From: an uncultured Clostridia bacterium
Lineage (GTDB): Bacteria; Bacillota_A; Clostridia; Oscillospirales; Ruminococcaceae
Direction: 5' to 3'
Assembly (NCBI GenBank): GCA_947169455.1
Contig: CAMVPV010000072.1
Location: 1-6,805, forward strand
DNA length: 6,805 nt
In this document: positions 1 through 6,108 of the stretch, one piece after another
How positions within the stretch are numbered: the first letter of the stretch is position 1
Layout: each line of letters begins with the position of its first letter
Made by a program: the position numbers and the translations under genes
Notes under the pieces: generated by a model
Database searches by the model: none
Told to the model about the DNA's origin: nothing
What the model saw: the letters and a program-made list of their open reading frames with translations, nothing else

Positions 1-450
1 CAGTTCGGGCATATATTGTATGATGATATCAACGATCTGGTCAAGCTGATTTTTATCAGTGCAGAAATTGGAAATATTAAGGCTTGTTACATTGTTGAAT
101 TTTTTCAGCAATGAATAATCAAAATCCTTATTTGCGTAGAATATCACACCTTCATCGCCGTCAGCAAAACACTCGTTTTTTTCACCGCCGATGAGATAGA
201 TATAGGTCGCATTTTTTGGAACTTTTTGTCCGAGTACCTTGATATACTCGGGTTTCTTTTCAACCTGTTCCGGTTCGGGTTCCGGCGCAGGTGCAGGTTC
301 ATCTTCTATAGGCGCTTCTTCATCGTCACTGAGCGCCGATGCGGTAAATGCCGCAGGCGCGCCGATATAGGAAAAATTTGCAACTCCCGAAAAAGCCATT
401 GCCGCTGCCGTGAAAAGAGCAGCCTTTTTCATTTTCATATAATTTGTCAT
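1..450 (-). CDS. Secreted protein, N-terminal part, possibly leucine-rich repeat (partial)
   Basis: The frame is open from an ATG at 450 to the window edge (150 codons; the C-terminus lies outside). The start is set by GGAGGT at 457-462, six bases upstream. The protein begins MTNYMKMKKAALFTAAAMAF, a basic n-region and Ala-rich hydrophobic core, with a plausible signal-peptidase site after Ala37-Ser-Ala39, so it is probably exported. Residues 42-68 form an acidic Pro/Glu linker (APAPEPEPE). Residues about 69-150 look folded, and the stretch around 114-129 (LLKKFNNVTSLNISNF) resembles one leucine-rich-repeat unit, a common design among secreted Ruminococcus proteins. One unit is too little to prove the family. 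The gene is visibly richer in A/T and in AAA/AAT codons than the rest of the window, so it may have a different history from the genes on the plus strand. There is no lipobox and no catalytic motif in the visible part. Confidence 0.8.
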   Translation of the reverse strand, partial: MTNYMKMKKAALFTAAAMAFSGVANFSYIGAPAAFTASALSDDEEAPIEDEPAPAPEPEPEQVEKKPEYIKVLGQKVPKNATYIYLIGGEKNECFADGDEGVIFYANKDFDYSLLKKFNNVTSLNISNFCTDKNQLDQIVDIIIQYMPEL

Positions 451-452
451 AG

Positions 453-472
453 AATTACCTCCGAAAGTAATT
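453..472 (-). promoter_or_regulatory. Ribosome binding site in the loop of a small palindrome
   Basis: Read on the minus strand, AATTAC (467-472) and GTAATT (453-458) form a perfect 6-bp inverted repeat around the loop TTTCGGAG. Most of the Shine-Dalgarno GGAGGT (457-462) is therefore displayed in the loop. The stem is AT-rich and weak. It may simply be chance, or it may present the ribosome site. Confidence 0.3.
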
Positions 473-483
473 TATTTGATTTG

Positions 484-512
484 ATTATACAAGGAAAATA
501 TTTCAGCAAAGA
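484..512 (-). promoter_or_regulatory. Probable sigma-A promoter of the minus-strand secreted protein
   Basis: On the minus strand a perfect -10 box TATAAT lies at 484-489. At a 17-base spacing the -35 position reads TCTTTG (507-512), a poor match, so the promoter rests mainly on the -10 box and the AT-rich surroundings. The predicted start of transcription is near 477, giving a leader of about 27 bases. Confidence 0.5.
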
Positions 513-593
513 AAACAAAATATAAATAAATCATAAACGGTTGGATGAAAAAGCGGACGAGCCCATAGCGACATCGCCGCTTGCCGCTCCCGC

Positions 594-612
594 GCCGTTG
601 ATGCAGAACGGC
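594..612. repeat. Inverted repeat, 6-bp stem and 7-base loop
   Basis: GCCGTT (594-599) and AACGGC (607-612) are perfect complements around GATGCAG. No T-run follows on either strand, so it is not a standard terminator. It lies inside the palindromic island. Confidence 0.4.
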
Positions 613-623
613 AGCTGTGTTAT

Positions 624-657
624 GACCGCGTTTGTTCTGTATTGAGCAGGCGCGGTC
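624..657. repeat. Inverted repeat, 7-bp GC stem and 20-base loop
   Basis: GACCGCG (624-630) and CGCGGTC (651-657) are perfect complements separated by 20 bases. On the plus strand it is followed by CTTTATT, a weak T-run, so it could be a poor terminator for leftover plus-strand transcription. No gene is seen that it would end. It could also be an operator for a dimeric regulator, since it lies about 50 bases upstream of the lysR -35 box. Confidence 0.4.
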
Positions 658-706
658 CTTTATTGCGGAAGCAGCAGGATCATCGCTCGCACTGCATCGC
701 CCCGCC

Positions 707-735
707 TTGACAAAATGCGTGTTTTGTGTTATGAT
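707..735 (+). promoter_or_regulatory. Strong extended -10 sigma-A promoter of the lysR gene
   Basis: A perfect -35 box TTGACA (707-712), a 17-base spacer, and TATGAT (730-735), which differs from TATAAT at one base. TGT at 727-729 supplies the TGn of an extended -10. Transcription should start near 742, leaving about 23 leader bases before the ATG at 765. This is the best promoter in the window and probably drives lysR and the coupled lipoprotein gene, perhaps also genes beyond them. Confidence 0.85.
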
Positions 736-764
736 TATGGGAGAATACCGGAGGAATATATGCT

Positions 765-1673
765 ATGGATATACAGGTGCTCAGAAACTATATTGAAATA
801 ATCGAGAGCGGGAGCATTACGGCGGCGGCAAAGCGCCTCTACATCGCACAGCCCGCGCTCAGCCTTCAGCTGAAATCGCTCGAAAAGGAACTCGGCACGG
901 TGCTGCTGATAAGATCGGCCCACCGCATGGAACTCACCGATGCGGGGCTGATGCTGTACAAAAAAGCCAAGAGCATAGTTTCGCTCGAAAATTCCGTGAA
1001 GAAGGATATCCGCGATTCCGAACTCGGCGTGAAGGGTACGCTGCATATCGCCGTGAACCCCTGCGATGCCTATACGCTCTGCGGAGGGATGCTCTCCGAA
1101 TTCGGAAGGAACCACCCCTCGGTGCGCTGTGAGCTGCACGAGGCGAACTCCTTTGAGGCACTCTCCATGCTGGACAGCGGCACCGCCGATATCGCTCTGG
1201 TGAGGACGCCATGTGTGCTCTCGCCCGATATGTCTGCCGTGCGCTACGGCACTGACAGGATGGCGGTGATATATAACAGCGAGAGCTTCGGGATAGACGG
1301 CAAGGGCGAGATAGCTCTCGCACAGCTTACCGGACGCCCCCTCGCCGTGATAAGGCGCTGCGAAAAGACCATAGCCGCTGCGTTTTCAGCAGGTACTGAA
1401 AACATCCGCCGCGCCGACAAGAAACAGAGACCATCGCTCGAGATAGCGTTTGCCGCCGCAGAGATATCCACCGTTGTGAATCTGGCGGCATCGGGGCTCG
1501 CGATAGGCATAGTGCCGCTCTCGGCGGCGAAGATATCCGGGGACACTGTGTTCCGCACGCTCAGCGACCCCGCTTTCGATACCGAAAAGCTGATAGTCAC
1601 CCGCCGGAACGCTTCGCAGTCCTCCGCCGAGAAGCAGTTCTGCGATATGCTGGCTGCAGCTGCAAACAACTGA
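765..1673 (+). CDS. LysR-type transcriptional regulator
   Basis: This 302-residue protein has the normal length and layout of the LysR family, cytoplasmic DNA-binding regulators that act as dimers or tetramers. Residues 1-60 are the winged helix-turn-helix: the recognition region runs from SITAAAKRLYIAQPALS (17-33) into LKSLEKELG, and the wing region LLIRSAHRMELTDAG (47-61) matches the family pattern. A linker helix follows to about 88. The periplasmic-binding-protein-like effector domain starts at GTLHIAVNP (91-99) and includes DSGTADIALVRTP (137-149). The effector cannot be told from sequence. GGAGG at 750-754 stands ten bases before the ATG. An ATG at 760 is out of frame. LysR regulators usually control a divergent neighbour and themselves, here the secreted-protein gene or the downstream lipoprotein gene. 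I found no clear T-N11-A operator. Confidence 0.93.
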   Translation: MDIQVLRNYIEIIESGSITAAAKRLYIAQPALSLQLKSLEKELGTVLLIRSAHRMELTDAGLMLYKKAKSIVSLENSVKKDIRDSELGVKGTLHIAVNPCDAYTLCGGMLSEFGRNHPSVRCELHEANSFEALSMLDSGTADIALVRTPCVLSPDMSAVRYGTDRMAVIYNSESFGIDGKGEIALAQLTGRPLAVIRRCEKTIAAAFSAGTENIRRADKKQRPSLEIAFAAAEISTVVNLAASGLAIGIVPLSAAKISGDTVFRTLSDPAFDTEKLIVTRRNASQSSAEKQFCDMLAAAANN

Positions 1674-1674
1674 T

Positions 1675-2340
1675 ATGAGGTATCATCGCAAGACCGCCGT
1701 TCTGTGCGCTGTGATGCTCATGCTGTGCGGCTGCGGCAGGACAGGCTCACCCGACGCTGAAGAGACTGAGACGGAGTTTGTCACCGAAACGGCACCCTAT
1801 CAGTCGATAGTCAATCCCGATTTCAGGAATATACTCTGGGGAATGATGCCGAATGAGATATATTCTCAGGAAAGCAGTGATGATCTTCATTTTTATTCCG
1901 ATATCGGCGATTACTGTGAACAGAACGGGCTGGAAAGCCCCGATATAGATATGTTCGGCACGAACGGAGGCTGTCCCGTGCTGGAATTCGGGGACATAAC
2001 GGAGGTAGGGTTCAGATGCCGCCTGTTCTACTTCCTCGGGGATATGGGCACCTGCACTTCTGCCGAATACGTCATACCGCCGGAGGAAAAGCAGAGGCAC
2101 GGCAGTATCTGCATGGATACGATAAATACCTATTTCGATGAGATGTACTGTCCCGCAGAGATATCACCCGTGCCGGGGTATATCTACCGGAGAACGCGCA
2201 CTGCGGAGATCTTTATCAGCGAACCGCGTGACGGCTCGGTGCATATCTTTTTCCGCAAGCCGGAAAATACCGCAGAAACTCCACAGACCTCGCGCGTTAT
2301 AGAATATGACAACGGCACGACGATCGATATCAGGAATTAG
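1675..2340 (+). CDS. Small lipoprotein of unknown function
   Basis: This 221-residue protein begins with a lipoprotein signal: basic MRYHRK, a hydrophobic core, and the lipobox Leu17-Cys-Gly-Cys20, so Cys20 would be lipidated and the protein anchored outside the membrane. An acidic linker (about 26-40) follows. FRNILWGMMPNEIYSQE (50-66) resembles a 'WGM...E' motif seen at the start of a domain in many small Firmicute lipoproteins. VGFRCRLFYFLGD (111-123) looks like a central beta-strand. No enzyme motif is seen and I do not recognise a named family. The start is one base after the lysR stop (TGATATG), with no clear Shine-Dalgarno before it, which suggests translation by reinitiation after lysR. 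A start at Met14 would destroy the signal peptide. The tight link suggests that the regulator and lipoprotein act together, perhaps in sensing or responding at the surface. Confidence 0.85.
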   Translation: MRYHRKTAVLCAVMLMLCGCGRTGSPDAEETETEFVTETAPYQSIVNPDFRNILWGMMPNEIYSQESSDDLHFYSDIGDYCEQNGLESPDIDMFGTNGGCPVLEFGDITEVGFRCRLFYFLGDMGTCTSAEYVIPPEEKQRHGSICMDTINTYFDEMYCPAEISPVPGYIYRRTRTAEIFISEPRDGSVHIFFRKPENTAETPQTSRVIEYDNGTTIDIRN

Positions 2341-2378
2341 GGATAAGAAGTAAGATCTCCGATATCTGACTTCTGTCC
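2341..2378 (+). promoter_or_regulatory. Long imperfect stem-loop ahead of the 2402 gene
   Basis: AGAAGT (2346-2351) pairs with ACTTCT (2369-2374), then after one A/G mismatch AGAT (2353-2356) pairs with ATCT (2364-2367), with loop CTCCGAT. Outside, GGA 2341-2343 can add to TCC 2376-2378. The stem starts directly after the TAG stop of the lipoprotein gene and ends just before the ribosome site. No T-run follows, so it is not an intrinsic terminator. It may be an RNA processing or stabilising hairpin between the two cistrons. Its 3' arm holds the CTTCTGTCC motif shared with two later leaders. Confidence 0.5.
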
Positions 2379-2385
2379 ATCTAAA

Positions 2386-2396
2386 AAGGGGGGTGA
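2386..2396 (+). promoter_or_regulatory. Ribosome binding site that decides the 2402 start
   Basis: AAGGGGGGTGA at 2386-2396 nearly matches the anti-Shine-Dalgarno complement AAGGAGGTGA. A GTG at 2393 in the same frame lies inside this site and cannot use it, so the ATG at 2402 is preferred. The six-G run (2388-2393) is unusual. Confidence 0.7.
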
Positions 2397-2401
2397 ATGT
2401 C

Positions 2402-4432
2402 ATGCTCATTGCAGCCGTAATAAATGTATCCGGCAAAGCAGGAAAAAGAGCTGCCGTCAGATGCCTGAGCTCTGTATATCCTCTGCTTGATGCCCTTGAT
2501 ATGCGCGCTGCGGTATCATTGAGGGAACCTCACGGGCATGATATCATCATCCCGGACAGATACAGCGGGCGCGTGTCCTTCCTCGGCAAGCGCCGGCTGA
2601 ACAAGTTCATCTCCTCACTGCCGGACGGCAGCTGGGTGATCGAAATCCCCGCAGAGTATGCATTTTCATGCTGCGATGATATCATCCGCTTTTTCGTTTC
2701 CGGGGAATACCGCAGCTATGATGCCGCCGCCTTTACGCTGTGCGGCAGTGATGAGTGCTGTTACGCGGGGATAAGGAAAGTCTCCGCAGACAGATACATC
2801 CCGGCGGACAGGATAAGATTCCTTGCGGACAGCGCATTCACGGAGGATACAGCGGTGAGCGCGGTCACGCCGTCGCCGCTGCGATACCTTGCACTTGCGG
2901 AAAAATACCGCCGCACCGATATGGAAAAGGCTTTCGCATATATAAATACCGGGATATACCTCTGCCCCGAAAGCAGGAAAAAGGAGCTTATCCCGCTGGT
3001 AGCCATGAAAGCAGAGCTGCTGCATGAGGCAGGATGTTACAGTGAGGTATGCGGGCTCTGCGAAAAATACACTCCGCTGCTCCGCAAGGATGAGAATGCC
3101 GACAGGCTGTTCTGCACCGATCTCAGATCAGCAGCGTATGATCTCTTCCTGCGCTTGCGTGCGCTCGGTGCGATGCGGGATCATTCCGCGAGCGGCGCGG
3201 CTCACCGTGTGATGTGGGCGGAGGATTATCTCCGGATATTCAATGCGATGAAGACCGGTAAGACCTTCACCATCGACCGGCTGTACATCGACCGCAGGTA
3301 TTCCGGTCTGCCGTTTTCATCTCCCGTGAATACGCTGTGCAGCTTCTGTGCAGATGATACGGAGACTGCCGCAAGGATCAGCTTCAGGGCGGCAGAGTGG
3401 ATGATAGCAGGTGATACGGATGAGTATTCCGTTCTTCCGGATGAAGCTGCCGGTCTGCTCGACTGTGTTCCGCTGAACGCGCTGAAGGGCAGTCTGCTCG
3501 GCAAGCGGCTGGAGATAGAAGCGTTCCTGATATACAGATGCGGTATGACGGAGCGTGCAGGTGAGATATACCGCAGGCTCCGCCCGAAGCAGAGGGCGGT
3601 GTTCGTAAGATACCTCGTTGGAGAGTACGGTCCGGAATTTGCACAGAAGAGCGAAAGCTTCATCACCGATGATGAATTCGCGGAGATGACAAAGTATGCG
3701 GGCAGAGAGGAGTTCCCTGCACTGCTGCTGATGATGCTCGCGAAGGGAGCGGATATCTCCCCGTGGATAAGCAGGGATGCCGAAGGCACGCTCGCCGCGA
3801 TAGATGAGATATTCGATACACAACCGAAGGCGCCGGCCGTATTCGCCGCCGCCGACCCCGATGCGGGCAGCACCGAATGTGAACTGCTCGCGCTGACGGT
3901 CAGCTTTGAGCACGCAGCCATGCTTACCGCCGGAAAGCGCGATCTCCGCAACACGACAGAGCTGTTCGAGCTTTTCTGCACTTACGGATACCGTTATGCC
4001 TGTCTGCAGTTCGGCGCGGAAAGATGCTCAGCCGGCGATATAAGCGATATCCCGGATGAGATAAAAAAATATATAATCGGCGGCAGAGCAGTCAATGCAC
4101 TTGCGGAGCACCGCTACCTCGACTGCGTCCGCGCACTCAAGGAGATGCTGTTCACGTCGCCGGGTTCGGCGCTGCTCATAGGCGCATACAATGAAAAGCT
4201 CCGCAGACTGCGCGAGCGCAGCGAAAATCAGCTCCGCCGAAAGGAAAAGGAAATGTATTCTTCGACAATAAAGGAGAATATCCGCTTTTTCATAAGCTGC
4301 GGTGACAGCGGACGCGCAGCCGCCATGATCGCGGAATACATGATGCTCAACCCGCTCGACCCGGAGATCTATGACCTGATCGCAGAAGCGGGAATGACGC
4401 TGACTGATCTTTCGGACGCGCCTCTCCAGTGA
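2402..4432 (+). CDS. TPR-like protein with a degenerate GT2-glycosyltransferase-type N-terminus
   Basis: This 676-residue protein has no signal peptide or membrane segment. It resembles clostridial GT2-glycosyltransferase/TPR proteins in outline. Residues 1-40 (RCLSSVYPLLDAL at 20-32) follow the pattern that opens such enzymes, and NKFISSLPDGSWVIEIPAE (67-85) matches the segment leading to the metal-binding Asp-x-Asp, but the acidic 'DADE' core reads IPAE here. An early 'KNE' motif and a clear Asp-Thr-Gly-Ser motif are also absent, so sugar transfer is unlikely. Helical repeats follow: about 159-225 (LAEKYRRTDMEKAFAYINTG) and 565-605 (NALAEHRYLDCVRALKEML). A charged helix spans 598-625. A final TPR-like unit at 624-665 includes RAAAMIAEYMMLNPLDPEIY. 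It probably works as a protein-binding scaffold. The assignment comes from pattern memory, and an unrelated helical-repeat protein is possible. The stop overlaps a GTG in the next reading frame, but nnr starts later. Confidence 0.75.
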   Translation: MLIAAVINVSGKAGKRAAVRCLSSVYPLLDALDMRAAVSLREPHGHDIIIPDRYSGRVSFLGKRRLNKFISSLPDGSWVIEIPAEYAFSCCDDIIRFFVSGEYRSYDAAAFTLCGSDECCYAGIRKVSADRYIPADRIRFLADSAFTEDTAVSAVTPSPLRYLALAEKYRRTDMEKAFAYINTGIYLCPESRKKELIPLVAMKAELLHEAGCYSEVCGLCEKYTPLLRKDENADRLFCTDLRSAAYDLFLRLRALGAMRDHSASGAAHRVMWAEDYLRIFNAMKTGKTFTIDRLYIDRRYSGLPFSSPVNTLCSFCADDTETAARISFRAAEWMIAGDTDEYSVLPDEAAGLLDCVPLNALKGSLLGKRLEIEAFLIYRCGMTERAGEIYRRLRPKQRAVFVRYLVGEYGPEFAQKSESFITDDEFAEMTKYAGREEFPALLLMMLAKGADISPWISRDAEGTLAAIDEIFDTQPKAPAVFAAADPDAGSTECELLALTVSFEHAAMLTAGKRDLRNTTELFELFCTYGYRYACLQFGAERCSAGDISDIPDEIKKYIIGGRAVNALAEHRYLDCVRALKEMLFTSPGSALLIGAYNEKLRRLRERSENQLRRKEKEMYSSTIKENIRFFISCGDSGRAAAMIAEYMMLNPLDPEIYDLIAEAGMTLTDLSDAPLQ

Positions 4433-4456
4433 GAGTGCGAGCTGCCGCCACGGACG

Positions 4457-4485
4457 ATCTTCTGTCCACAAAAAACGGAGATGAT
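4457..4485 (+). promoter_or_regulatory. Leader hairpin covering the nnr ribosome site
   Basis: TTCTGT (4460-4465) can pair with ACGGAG (4475-4480), six pairs including two G-U, with loop CCACAAAAA. Three more pairs form after a two-base bulge (ATC 4457-4459 with GAT 4483-4485). The paired strand contains the Shine-Dalgarno GGAG (4477-4480) of nnr. A small competing stem, GGAC 4452-4455 with GTCC 4464-4467, would release it. The structure is modest in strength, but the same pairing recurs before the gene at 6109. Confidence 0.35.
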
Positions 4486-4488
4486 ATC

Positions 4489-6039
4489 ATGAATGAAAAA
4501 CTATACTGTACACCGGCACAGATGAGAGACCTCGAGGCTGCCTCCGAGGAGGCGGGCACCGACCGCGCACAGCTCATGGAAAATGCGGGGGGGCTTGCGG
4601 CTGCGTTCATAATGGACAAGATGAACCAGAACAAGATACCCGGTCCTGCGGCAGTGCTTTGCGGCAAGGGGAACAACGGCGGCGACGGGTTCGTTATCGC
4701 AAGGGATCTCAGTGAGATAGGCATGATAGTGTATTGCATACTCACCTCGGACGGTGCGGGCACCGACCTTGCGGCGGCGCGGCTCTCCGAGCTCGCCTCG
4801 GTCGGGACAGTGCCGATAATAATGCTTTCGGAAAACAAGGACTCCGTTTTCGATGTGCTCGAAGATTCATCCGTTATCGTCGATGCGGTGTTCGGCACGG
4901 GATTTCACGGAGATATGCCGGATGATGTGCGCGAGCTGCTCGAGTTCGCGGGGAAGTGCAGCGCGATGAAATTCGCGGTGGATATACCCTCCGGCGGCAA
5001 CGGCTCCTCGGGAGCGGTCGCGGGCGGAACGATGAAGTGCGACTACACCGTGACATTCGGGCTTGAGAAGATAGGCACGGCGCTCTCTCCGCTGAAAGAG
5101 TACTGCGGAGATATCCACGTTGCGGATATCGGGATACCTCCGGTCTGCGTCAGGACCATGACCCGCCTGATATGCCCGGTCACCTTTGAGGCGGTGAAGG
5201 ATGCTGTTCCCGTGCGCAAGCCATCCGACCACAAGGGCGTATATGGAAGGATACTCAATATCGCAGGCAGCGAGGGTATGCCCGGTGCGGCGGCGCTCTC
5301 CACACAGGCGATGCTCCGCAGCGGTGCGGGGCTGGTAAAGCTCGCCTCGGTAAAGAACGTCGTCAGGAGCATTTCCTCATCGCTGTGGGAATGTACCTAT
5401 TTGCCGCTCGCGGCGTCCTCGGACGGCTCGATATCGGGCGAAAGCGCATCCGCTCTCGTGAGTGAATCGGGAAAATGCAGCGTCACTGCGATAGGCTGCG
5501 GGCTCACCGTCACCGAGGGCACGAAAAAGCTCGTAAAAGCGATCATAAACAGCTCACCTGAAAAGCTCATAATAGATGCCGATGGTCTAAACTGCCTTGC
5601 CGGCTGCATAGATATTATCAGAAACGCAAAGGGCGAAACGGCAGTCACACCGCACGCGGGCGAACTTGCACGGCTGCTCGGCATCACTGCTGAGGAAGCC
5701 GCTGCCGACAGGCTCGAAGCGGCGATACGCCTGAATTCGCTGTATGAGATAACTGTGCTTGCCAAGGGCAGCCCCACGTTCATCGTGAGCAATGAAAGGA
5801 TATATGTCTCGTTCACCGGAAATCCCGGGCTTTCGCGCGGCGGGAGCGGGGATGTCCTCACGGGCATAGTATCCGGACTTGCCGCCATGGGTCTGCCGCT
5901 CGATGAAGCCGCCGCATACGGTGCTTTCCTGCACGGATATGCCGCCGACCGCACCGCAGAAAAAATGTCCCGCACGGGTATGCTGCCTTCGGATGTTATT
6001 GCCGGACTGCCTTTTGTGTTCAAAGAAATGGACAGGTAA
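4489..6039 (+). CDS. nnr: Bifunctional NAD(P)H-hydrate epimerase / ADP-dependent dehydratase
   Basis: Nnr repairs NADH and NADPH damaged by hydration: the N-terminal domain interconverts the R and S epimers of NAD(P)HX, and the C-terminal domain dehydrates the S form using ADP. At 516 residues it has the usual fused length. The YjeF_N epimerase domain (about 1-222) shows QLMENAGG (29-35 region), GKGNNGGDGFVIAR (59-72), VDAVFGTGFHG (131-141) and VDIPSG (164-169). The ribokinase-like dehydratase domain (about 230-516) shows HKGVYGRILNIAGS (248-261), DADGLN (363-368), TPHAGE (387-392), AKGSPT (425-430) and GNPGLSRGGSGDVLTG (444-459), with Asp455 the expected catalytic base. All key motifs are intact. 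The ATG at 4489 has GGAG eight bases upstream and gives the normal family N-terminus. A GTG at 4429 would add 20 unlikely residues. The loop after VDIPSG (GNGSSG) differs from the common form. The enzyme is cytoplasmic and general housekeeping. Confidence 0.97.
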   Translation: MNEKLYCTPAQMRDLEAASEEAGTDRAQLMENAGGLAAAFIMDKMNQNKIPGPAAVLCGKGNNGGDGFVIARDLSEIGMIVYCILTSDGAGTDLAAARLSELASVGTVPIIMLSENKDSVFDVLEDSSVIVDAVFGTGFHGDMPDDVRELLEFAGKCSAMKFAVDIPSGGNGSSGAVAGGTMKCDYTVTFGLEKIGTALSPLKEYCGDIHVADIGIPPVCVRTMTRLICPVTFEAVKDAVPVRKPSDHKGVYGRILNIAGSEGMPGAAALSTQAMLRSGAGLVKLASVKNVVRSISSSLWECTYLPLAASSDGSISGESASALVSESGKCSVTAIGCGLTVTEGTKKLVKAIINSSPEKLIIDADGLNCLAGCIDIIRNAKGETAVTPHAGELARLLGITAEEAAADRLEAAIRLNSLYEITVLAKGSPTFIVSNERIYVSFTGNPGLSRGGSGDVLTGIVSGLAAMGLPLDEAAAYGAFLHGYAADRTAEKMSRTGMLPSDVIAGLPFVFKEMDR

Positions 6040-6075
6040 AGGCACAGCGCACTATGCAGATCACAAAGGTGCCTT
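6039..6075 (+). promoter_or_regulatory. Possible antiterminator stem (competes with 6065-6108)
   Basis: AAGGCAC (6039-6045) is perfectly complementary to GTGCCTT (6069-6075), giving a 7-bp stem with a 23-base loop. The left arm begins on the last base of the nnr stop codon. The right arm is part of the 5' strand of the terminator-like hairpin at 6065-6108, so the two structures cannot coexist fully. A ribosome terminating on nnr would cover the left arm. Confidence 0.4.
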
Positions 6076-6108
6076 CTGTTCAGACAACAACGAACGGAGG
6101 GCATTTTT
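6065..6108 (+). terminator. Terminator-like hairpin that also masks the ribosome site of the next gene
   Basis: Bases 6065-6081 pair without a break with 6092-6108: 17 pairs, four of them G-U, around the 10-base loop AGACAACAAC. The stem starts with AAA and ends in TTTTT (6104-6108), the pattern of an intrinsic terminator, although the T's are themselves paired with the A-tract. The 3' strand contains the Shine-Dalgarno GGAGG (6096-6100) of the lipoprotein gene, whose ATG follows the last T directly. It could end nnr transcription, block translation of the next gene, or switch between states with the stem at 6039-6075. Confidence 0.6.

Larger units (their letters stand above)
541..706. other. 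GC-rich palindromic island in the divergent intergenic region
   Basis: The 314-base gap between the two divergent genes is AT-rich next to the minus-strand gene, but here it becomes GC-rich and full of short inverted repeats: GCGG 553-556 with CCGC 577-580, GCCGTT 594-599 with AACGGC 607-612, and GACCGCG 624-630 with CGCGGTC 651-657. On the minus strand 531-659 is an open frame of 42 codons without a usable start or ribosome site, bounded by TAA at 660-662 and ending in TGA at 531-533. I see no convincing gene. It could be a dispersed intergenic repeat, a small RNA, or the decayed end of a former gene. Confidence 0.4.

Noticed and set aside
226..525. Plus-strand open frame of 99 codons
   Set aside because: It is antisense to the signal peptide and linker of the minus-strand gene; Arg/Phe-rich composition is that of a shadow frame.
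601..645. Tiny plus-strand frame starting ATGCAGAACGGC
   Set aside because: Fourteen codons, no ribosome site, no promoter in front; more easily explained as part of the palindromic island.
2393..2401. GTG start three codons before the ATG at 2402
   Set aside because: The GTG lies inside the Shine-Dalgarno run itself, so only the ATG is properly spaced.
3226..3981. Minus-strand open frame of 251 codons
   Set aside because: Ser/Ala-rich shadow of the GC-rich gene at 2402-4432, with no domain pattern.
2402..4432. Active glycosyltransferase
   Set aside because: The acidic metal-binding motif and early nucleotide-sugar motifs are missing, so I call only a degenerate relative.
4429..4488. Upstream GTG start of nnr overlapping the previous stop codon (GTGA)
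   Set aside because: It adds 20 residues unlike the family N-terminus and lacks a good ribosome site, while the ATG at 4489 has GGAG at proper distance.
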